Assembly: GCA_903889815.1 (NCBI GenBank)
Contig: CAISYX010000182.1
Coordinates: forward strand, 1 to 16,865
Source of the DNA: an uncultured Gammaproteobacteria bacterium
GTDB lineage: Bacteria; Pseudomonadota; Gammaproteobacteria; Pseudomonadales; Pseudohongiellaceae
Length of the DNA stretch: 16,865 bases
Direction: 5' to 3'
Of the stretch, positions 12,217 through 16,865 are shown in pieces. Each line of letters begins with the position of its first letter. Position 1 is the stretch's first letter. Under the pieces are notes generated by a model. The model worked only from the letters and a program-made list of their open reading frames with translations. It was not told the DNA's origin and did no database searches. A program made the translations under genes and the position numbers.

Positions 12217-14010
12217 CTACTGAGTTTGCCCGCTCGGGGCAAACTGCAGTGCTGCCAGATTCGCGTAGAGCGGACTGCTGTTGAGAAGCTGCTGATGCGA
12301 GCCTTGAGCTACCACTTTGCCCGCTTCCATTACCACGATGGTATCGACGTTTTTCACCGTCGCCAGGCGGTGAGCGATGATCAGCGTGGTGCGATTGTGC
12401 ATCAAGGCATCCAGCGCCATCTGGACCTTGCGCTCACTCTCGGCGTCCAGCGCACTGGTGGCCTCGTCCAGCAGCAAAATCGGCGCATCCCGCAGGATCG
12501 CGCGAGCGATTGCTATGCGTTGTTTCTGTCCCCCGGACAGCCGGATACCCGCCTCGCCGAGGAAGCTGTCGTAGCCCTGGGGCAACTGCTCGATGAACTC
12601 GCTGGCAAAAGCGGATTGCGCGGCGGCCTCCACCTCCGCATCCGTCGCGTCAGGTCGGCCATAGCGGATGTTGTCGCGCACATTGCCGGTAAACATGGCG
12701 GGCTGCTGCGACACAATGGCGAAGCGGCGCCGCAGGTCCAGCAGATCGAGTTCGCGGATGTCGATGCCATCCACCTGTACGCTGCCCTGCTGCGGATCAT
12801 AGAAGCGCAGCAGCATGTCGAACAGGGTGGACTTGCCCGCGCCGGAGGGTCCCACAAGCGCCACGCTGCTGCCAGCGCGCACGTGCAGACTCAAGCCGTC
12901 CAGCGCGGCTGTTTGCGGACGTGAGGGATAGCAGAAACGCAGCGAGTCCAGCACGATCTCGCCCCGGAACGGCGTCGCGAAAGCACGGGGCTGCGCCGGA
13001 GTCACGATGTCGCTTGGCGCATGCAGCAGCTCCATGAGCCGCTCGGTGGCCCCTGCCGCGCGCTGCAGATCGCCTATCACTTGACTGATGGCGCCGACGG
13101 CCGACGCGACGATCACGGCATACACCACGAAAGCTGTCAGTTCGCCCGCCGACATGCGCCCGTTGATGACGTCCTGCCCCCCCACCCAGATCATCGCTGC
13201 CACGGCACCGAATACCAGCGTGATCACGATGGTGATCAATACCGAGCGCGACATGATGCGCGCCAATGCCACATTGAAGGCAGACTCCACGTGGTCTGAA
13301 AAGGCCTGTTCGTTGGCCTGCTGGTGGGTATAGGCCTGCACTGTCTTGATGTGCTGGATGCTCTCGCCCACATAGGCGCCCACATTGGCGATCTCGTCCT
13401 GACTGCTGCGTGACAGCTGCCGTACCTTGCGCCCGAAAATCATGATCGGCCCGATCACCAGTGGAATGCAGATCATCACAATGCTGGTGAGCTTGGGGTT
13501 GGTGATGAACAGGAATAAGGTGCCGCCAATCATCATCAGGAAATTGCGCAGCGCCACCGATACGGACGAGCCGATCACGGTCTGCAGGAGCGTGGTGTCC
13601 GTGGTGATGCGCGACTGGATTTCACCGCTGAGATTCTCTTCGAAATAGCCCGGATGCAGCGTCATCAGATGCGAAAACACCGCAGTACGAATATCTGCCG
13701 TGACCCGCTCGCCCAGCCACGACACCCAGTAGAAACGGGCGAAGGTGCCGAACGCCTGAATGATTGCCACCACCAGGAAGCCCGCGATAGCCAGCCCGAG
13801 GGACTGGCTGGACCCCGCCACGAATCCCACGTCGACAATTACCCGCACAAACTGGACCAGCGCGAGAGTCACCGCTGCCGTGAATACCAGCGCGACGGTG
13901 GCCAGAAAAATCTGCTTCTTGTAAGGGCGCATGAACACGAAGGCCTTGCGCAGGCTGGAAAACGCGGACGGACCGGCGACTGCCGGTTCCTTGGTGCTGT
14001 CTGTTGTCAT
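12217..14010 (-). CDS. MsbA-related ABC exporter, fused membrane and ATPase domains (597 residues)
   Basis: A half-transporter that dimerises to export a lipid or other hydrophobic substrate across the inner membrane. Residues about 25-320 form the six-helix type 1 exporter domain (FLATVALVFTAAVTLALVQF, LAIAGFLVVAIIQAFGTFA, FLMMIGGTLFLFI, SIVMICIPLVIGPIMIFG, VLITIVITLVFGAVAAMIWV, ELTAFVVYAVIVASAVGAI). The ATPase domain has Walker A GPSGAGKST (387-395), Q-loop VSQQPAMFTGNV, signature LSGGQKQR (491-498), Walker B ILLLDEATSALD and H-loop IIAHRLATVK. It resembles the MsbA-related ABCB-BAC group rather than MsbA itself. The ATG overlaps the sbcB stop as ATGA (14007-14010), so translation is coupled. 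The acyltransferase follows, which suggests but does not prove an envelope-lipid role. Confidence 0.9.
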   Translation of the reverse strand: MTTDSTKEPAVAGPSAFSSLRKAFVFMRPYKKQIFLATVALVFTAAVTLALVQFVRVIVDVGFVAGSSQSLGLAIAGFLVVAIIQAFGTFARFYWVSWLGERVTADIRTAVFSHLMTLHPGYFEENLSGEIQSRITTDTTLLQTVIGSSVSVALRNFLMMIGGTLFLFITNPKLTSIVMICIPLVIGPIMIFGRKVRQLSRSSQDEIANVGAYVGESIQHIKTVQAYTHQQANEQAFSDHVESAFNVALARIMSRSVLITIVITLVFGAVAAMIWVGGQDVINGRMSAGELTAFVVYAVIVASAVGAISQVIGDLQRAAGATERLMELLHAPSDIVTPAQPRAFATPFRGEIVLDSLRFCYPSRPQTAALDGLSLHVRAGSSVALVGPSGAGKSTLFDMLLRFYDPQQGSVQVDGIDIRELDLLDLRRRFAIVSQQPAMFTGNVRDNIRYGRPDATDAEVEAAAQSAFASEFIEQLPQGYDSFLGEAGIRLSGGQKQRIAIARAILRDAPILLLDEATSALDAESERKVQMALDALMHNRTTLIIAHRLATVKNVDTIVVMEAGKVVAQGSHQQLLNSSPLYANLAALQFAPSGQTQ

Positions 14011-15479
14011 TGGGCAATTCTCTGAAGGGATTCGGGCGTCAGTAGTCTTTGGCCGTAGTCGGCAATGTCCTCAAGCAACCGCAACTGTGCCGCGTCCAAG
14101 GTTTCCTGTTGCAAACGGTGCAGCTCGGCAGTGAATTCAGCCCAGGACACGCCCGCGCCGGGGTGTTCGGGAGCGCGCAGCAAAGCGTCCTGGCAATGCA
14201 GCTGCCAGCGCTGGCGCTCGTCGAGAGCGAGGCTGTCCGGGTAATTGCGGGCGCGGTAGCGGAACAGCATTTCGCTCAGTCGGGCGTCCCGAAACGGCTG
14301 GCGCCACATAGCCAGCTCTGCGGGATGCGCCGCGCGGATCTGCGCCATGGCGCGTTTGTCTTCCGCACCGAAGAAGCCGCCGCTGTAGATCATGAAATCG
14401 GGGTCCTCTGCAGGTCCATCCTGCCGGGCATGGTCGCGGTCGAACGCGCTGGCCACTTTCATGATGGCCTCGGGATTTTCCGCCAGCATCTGCCAGTGCG
14501 CACGCGCCTTGCCCATGTCAATGCCGCAACGGGCTGCAGTTGGCCCGTCCAGCAGTGACGCTGGCGCGACCACGGGACAACGATTGACGTGAAGAACCTT
14601 CAGCGGGATGCGCAACTCGCCCTCCTCCAGTGCGTCCTGGCGCGTAAACAGGCGCCGCTGAATGGCCTCCACGCTAAGATGCATCCACAGCGCCGGATCC
14701 TGTCGAAGGTCATACACGATGATGCCGTTCTTGTCTGTGGGGTGGCGGGTCAGCGGGGCAACAAGTGCGAGCGCGCCGTGGGCCGCGGAATACTTCGAGG
14801 AGACATGCAGTACTGGTTTCTTGCTCACGATGTCGAGCTGGGCCAGCACCCGCGCCTTGTCACGCAGGTGGTAGACATAGTCGTAAAGTCTGGGCTGACG
14901 GTCGCGGATCAGCTTCGCCAGCGCGATGGTGGCCAGCACATCGGAAAGCGCATCGTGGGCGTTCTCGTGACCGATACCATTCGCGGCGGTCAGTTCTTCC
15001 AGCCGGAACGACGGGGCACCGTCCTCACGGCGGGGCCACACGATACCCTCCGGGCGCAATGCGCAGCACAGGCGGGTCATGTCGATGATGTCCCAGCGCG
15101 AATTGCCATTCTTCCACTCACGCTCGTAGGGATCGTGAAAGTTGCGGTACAGCAGCTGCCGCGTCATCTCATCGTCGAAGCGCAAGCTGTTGTACCCGGC
15201 GCCGCAGGTCTGGGGCTGGGCGAACTCCGCCAGGATACGTCGGGTGAACTCGGCCTCGGGCACACCGTCGGCCAGAGCCTTGTCAGGAGTGATGCCCGTG
15301 AGAAGGCAGGAATAGGGATGGGGCAGAAAATCCGGCGCGGGCTGGCAAAAAATCTGCAGCGGCTGACCAATCAGATTGAGGGCTTCATCAGTGCGCACGC
15401 CGGCGAACTGCGATGCGCGATCGCGCCGCGGGTCTGCGCCGAAGGTCTCATAGTCATGCCAGTAAATGCTGTTGTTCAT
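14007..15479 (-). CDS. sbcB: Exodeoxyribonuclease I
   Basis: Single-strand DNA 3'-5' exonuclease used in mismatch repair and recombination. It has 490 residues (E. coli 475). The DEDDh catalytic set is complete: HDYETFG (D9 and E11), YNSLRFDDEMTR (D102), and AHDALSDV (H175 and D180). Other family segments are WDIIDMTRLCCALRPEGI, FRLEELTAANGIGHENAHDA and, toward the end, FRYRARNYPDSL. The C-terminal part carries the SH3-like and helical regions typical of ExoI that bind SSB. The start at 15479 gives the expected MNNSIYWHDYETFG N-terminus. First gene of a unit with the ABC exporter (ATGA overlap). Divergent from pyrB across 147 bp. Confidence 0.96.
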   Translation of the reverse strand: MNNSIYWHDYETFGADPRRDRASQFAGVRTDEALNLIGQPLQIFCQPAPDFLPHPYSCLLTGITPDKALADGVPEAEFTRRILAEFAQPQTCGAGYNSLRFDDEMTRQLLYRNFHDPYEREWKNGNSRWDIIDMTRLCCALRPEGIVWPRREDGAPSFRLEELTAANGIGHENAHDALSDVLATIALAKLIRDRQPRLYDYVYHLRDKARVLAQLDIVSKKPVLHVSSKYSAAHGALALVAPLTRHPTDKNGIIVYDLRQDPALWMHLSVEAIQRRLFTRQDALEEGELRIPLKVLHVNRCPVVAPASLLDGPTAARCGIDMGKARAHWQMLAENPEAIMKVASAFDRDHARQDGPAEDPDFMIYSGGFFGAEDKRAMAQIRAAHPAELAMWRQPFRDARLSEMLFRYRARNYPDSLALDERQRWQLHCQDALLRAPEHPGAGVSWAEFTAELHRLQQETLDAAQLRLLEDIADYGQRLLTPESLQRIAQ

Positions 15480-15500
15480 GCAAAACCCTGCAAATGAGCG

Positions 15501-15514
15501 TCGCGCATGCGCGA
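15501..15514. repeat. Perfect 14-bp palindrome in the sbcB-pyrB intergenic region
   Basis: TCGCGCATGCGCGA reads the same on both strands. It lies 21 bp before the sbcB ATG and just downstream of its likely -10 box, so it would be in the early sbcB transcript. It may be a protein site, a hairpin or chance; no other copy was noticed in the window. Confidence 0.35.
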
Positions 15515-15525
15515 AGTGACCGAGG

Positions 15526-15534
15526 CTTATAGCA
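15526..15534 (-). promoter_or_regulatory. Candidate extended -10 promoter of sbcB
   Basis: On the minus strand TGCTATAAG (TGn plus TATAAG, 5 of 6) lies about 47 bases before the sbcB ATG. No good -35 is visible. On the plus strand toward pyrB the best I see is a poor TTCCTA/TAGTAT pair at 15551-15580, which I do not call. Confidence 0.4.
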
Positions 15535-15626
15535 TATTTGCGCCCTCAGATTCCTATGCCCCGTCCGTTAGTAGTAGTATCTGACCCCAACAAGCACCAG
15601 CCAGACAGCGAGGCAATTCCCAGAGC

Positions 15627-16640
15627 ATGCACTTCCCCGGCGCCCATATTCTCAGTGTCAACCAGTTCGATCGCGCAGACGTGGAGCGCATTTTTGAAGT
15701 CGCCGACAGCATGGAGCCCTATGCTCACCGCGAACGCATGACCAAGGTGCTGGACGGCGCAATCCTTGGCAACATGTTCTTTGAACCCAGTACCCGCACC
15801 CGCCTGAGTTTCGGCTGCGCCTTCAATCTGCTGGGCGGCGAGGTGCGCGAGACCACCGATGTGAAAACATCGTCCATCTCCAAGGGCGAGTCTCTGTACG
15901 ACACTGCCCGTGTCATCAGCGGCTACAACGACATCATCGTGATGCGCCACCCTCAGGCCGACTCTGTCGCCGAATTCTCCCGCGCCAGCCGCGTGCCCGT
16001 GATCAATGCCGGAGACGGCCCCAATGAGCATCCGAGCCAGGCACTGCTGGATCTGTACACCATCCGCAAGGAACTGGGCGGTCACGCGCAGTCCATCGAG
16101 GGCATGCACATCGCCATGATCGGCGACCTCAAGCATGGCCGCACGGTGCATTCCCTGTCGCAGTTGATCCAGCTCTATCCCGGCATCACGTTCACGCTTG
16201 TGTCCCCCGTCGAGTTGCGCATGCCGCAGGAGATAGTCGAAGACCTGCGTCGCAACGGGCACACGGTCATTGAAACGGAAGACATGGAGCAGGGTCTCGT
16301 CGGCAATCACACCGTGTACCTGACCCGCATCCAGGAGGAGCGCTTCAACAGCAAATTGGAAGCTGACCTCTACCGCGGCCGCTTCCGCCTCAATGAGGCC
16401 ATCTACACCCGCTATTGCCTGCCAAAAACTGTCATCATGCACCCCTTGCCGCGGGACTCCCGCGACGACGCCAACGAACTGGACAACGATCTCAACCAGC
16501 ACCCCAATCTTGCCATCTTCCGCCAGACCGACAATGGCGTGCTGGTGCGAATGGCGCTGTTCGCGCTGACGCTGGACGTCTGGAATCAGATCGAAAAGAC
16601 CTCCCGCGAGGTCAACTGGTATACAGAACGAAGATTCTGA
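15627..16640 (+). CDS. pyrB: Aspartate carbamoyltransferase catalytic subunit (337 residues)
   Basis: Joins carbamoyl phosphate and aspartate in the first committed step of pyrimidine synthesis, in the cytoplasm. Motifs: FFEPSTRTRLSFG (51-63, carbamoyl-phosphate binding), KTSSISKGES (mobile loop with the active-site Ser and Lys), NEHPSQALLDLYTI, MIGDLKHGRTVHSL, YLTRIQEERF and MHPLPRDSRDD (HPLPR binds the substrates). It is about 25 residues longer than E. coli PyrB (311), mostly through the LEADLYRGRFRLNE region and the C-terminal tail. No regulatory pyrI and no inactive dihydroorotase pyrC' follows; instead pilU starts 32 bp after the stop. The start MHFPGAHILSVNQFDRAD fits the family, but the ribosome binding site is weak. 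Regulation is not evident from the 147-bp upstream region. Confidence 0.95.
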   Translation: MHFPGAHILSVNQFDRADVERIFEVADSMEPYAHRERMTKVLDGAILGNMFFEPSTRTRLSFGCAFNLLGGEVRETTDVKTSSISKGESLYDTARVISGYNDIIVMRHPQADSVAEFSRASRVPVINAGDGPNEHPSQALLDLYTIRKELGGHAQSIEGMHIAMIGDLKHGRTVHSLSQLIQLYPGITFTLVSPVELRMPQEIVEDLRRNGHTVIETEDMEQGLVGNHTVYLTRIQEERFNSKLEADLYRGRFRLNEAIYTRYCLPKTVIMHPLPRDSRDDANELDNDLNQHPNLAIFRQTDNGVLVRMALFALTLDVWNQIEKTSREVNWYTERRF

Positions 16641-16672
16641 ATTTGGCACTCAACTGAGGAAAGGACACACCC

Positions 16673-16865
16673 ATGGGCTTCAACGATCTGCTGCGCATCA
16701 TGATCCAGAGAGAGGGTTCTGACCTCTTCCTGACGACCGGGGCACCGCCCAGCATGAAGGCCTATGGCAAGCTCGTGCCCATGTCGACACAGCCACTGCC
16801 GGCCGGCGCTGTAAAGCAGATTGCCTACCAGATAATGTCGCCGGAACAGATCAAGGAATTCGAGA
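16673..16865 (+). CDS. pilU: PilT/PilU-type pilus retraction ATPase, N-terminal part, cut by the window end
   Basis: The first 64 codons of a type IV pilus retraction motor ATPase. MGFNDLLRIMIQREGSDLFL followed by TTGAPPSMKAYGKLVPM matches the PilT/PilU N-terminal domain, and the PSMKxxGKL form with the MxFxxLLRxM start fits PilU better than PilT. A strong ribosome binding site GAGGAAAGG lies at about 16656-16664. The Walker motifs are beyond the window. Its place 32 bp after pyrB with no terminator suggests readthrough from pyrB. The PilU-versus-PilT choice rests on a short segment. Confidence 0.82.
   Translation, partial: MGFNDLLRIMIQREGSDLFLTTGAPPSMKAYGKLVPMSTQPLPAGAVKQIAYQIMSPEQIKEFE

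Noticed and set aside
15546..16649. Long open frame on the minus strand opposite pyrB, and a similar plus-strand frame opposite dinG at 3667-4836
   Set aside because: Both lie entirely over genes with complete catalytic motifs and have no motifs of their own; frame openness follows from codon bias.
1..16865. CRISPR array, insertion sequence, toxin-antitoxin pair or phage genes
   Set aside because: No regularly spaced repeats, transposase motifs, paired small toxin-type genes or phage-type proteins were found on either strand.

Overview
The window looks like chromosomal DNA of a moderately GC-rich gammaproteobacterium. Evidence for this is exonuclease I (sbcB), DinG with an iron-sulfur cluster, a class I AroA, a large DUF349 protein, PilU, an ExeA/MshM-type ATPase remnant, and tRNA-Gly(CCC) and tRNA-Pro(CGG) genes close to the E. 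coli forms. I cannot fix the genus. Almost everything is housekeeping or DNA-maintenance content. I found no CRISPR array, insertion sequence, phage gene or defence island, and no clearly new multi-gene system.

Left part (1-2642, plus strand): the 3' end of the ribonucleotide reductase small-subunit gene (nrdB), an unrecognised 111-residue protein, a MocA/MobA-like nucleotidyltransferase, an exported cyclophilin-type prolyl isomerase with a large insertion, and a 64-residue glycine-rich membrane peptide. The last of these overlaps dinG tail to tail (dinG is on the minus strand, 2623-4815). A 337-bp divergent region (4816-5152) carries back-to-back extended -10 promoters and a cluster of direct and inverted repeats. 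It drives dinG leftward and a DUF349 gene plus aroA rightward (5153-9395).

Middle part (9396-10979): two tRNA genes on the minus strand (Pro then Gly) with a good sigma70-type promoter, a strong terminator, and a decayed type IV pilus locus. In that locus an ExeA-type ATPase gene has lost its expected ATG and runs out of frame into the last 77 codons of a pilin-like gene, next to an AT-rich stretch. This scar of a deletion, or possibly an assembly join, is the most unusual thing in the window.

Right part (10980-16865): on the minus strand sbcB and an MsbA-related ABC exporter overlap by ATGA, followed by a PlsB/PlsC-like acyltransferase. Divergently on the plus strand are pyrB (337 residues, no pyrI or pyrC' beside it) and the first 64 codons of pilU, which is cut by the window edge. 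DNA repair and nucleotide supply (nrdB, dinG, sbcB, pyrB), envelope lipids (acyltransferase, ABC exporter) and type IV pili (pilU, the exeA and pilin remnants) are the recurring themes, but no single pathway links them.
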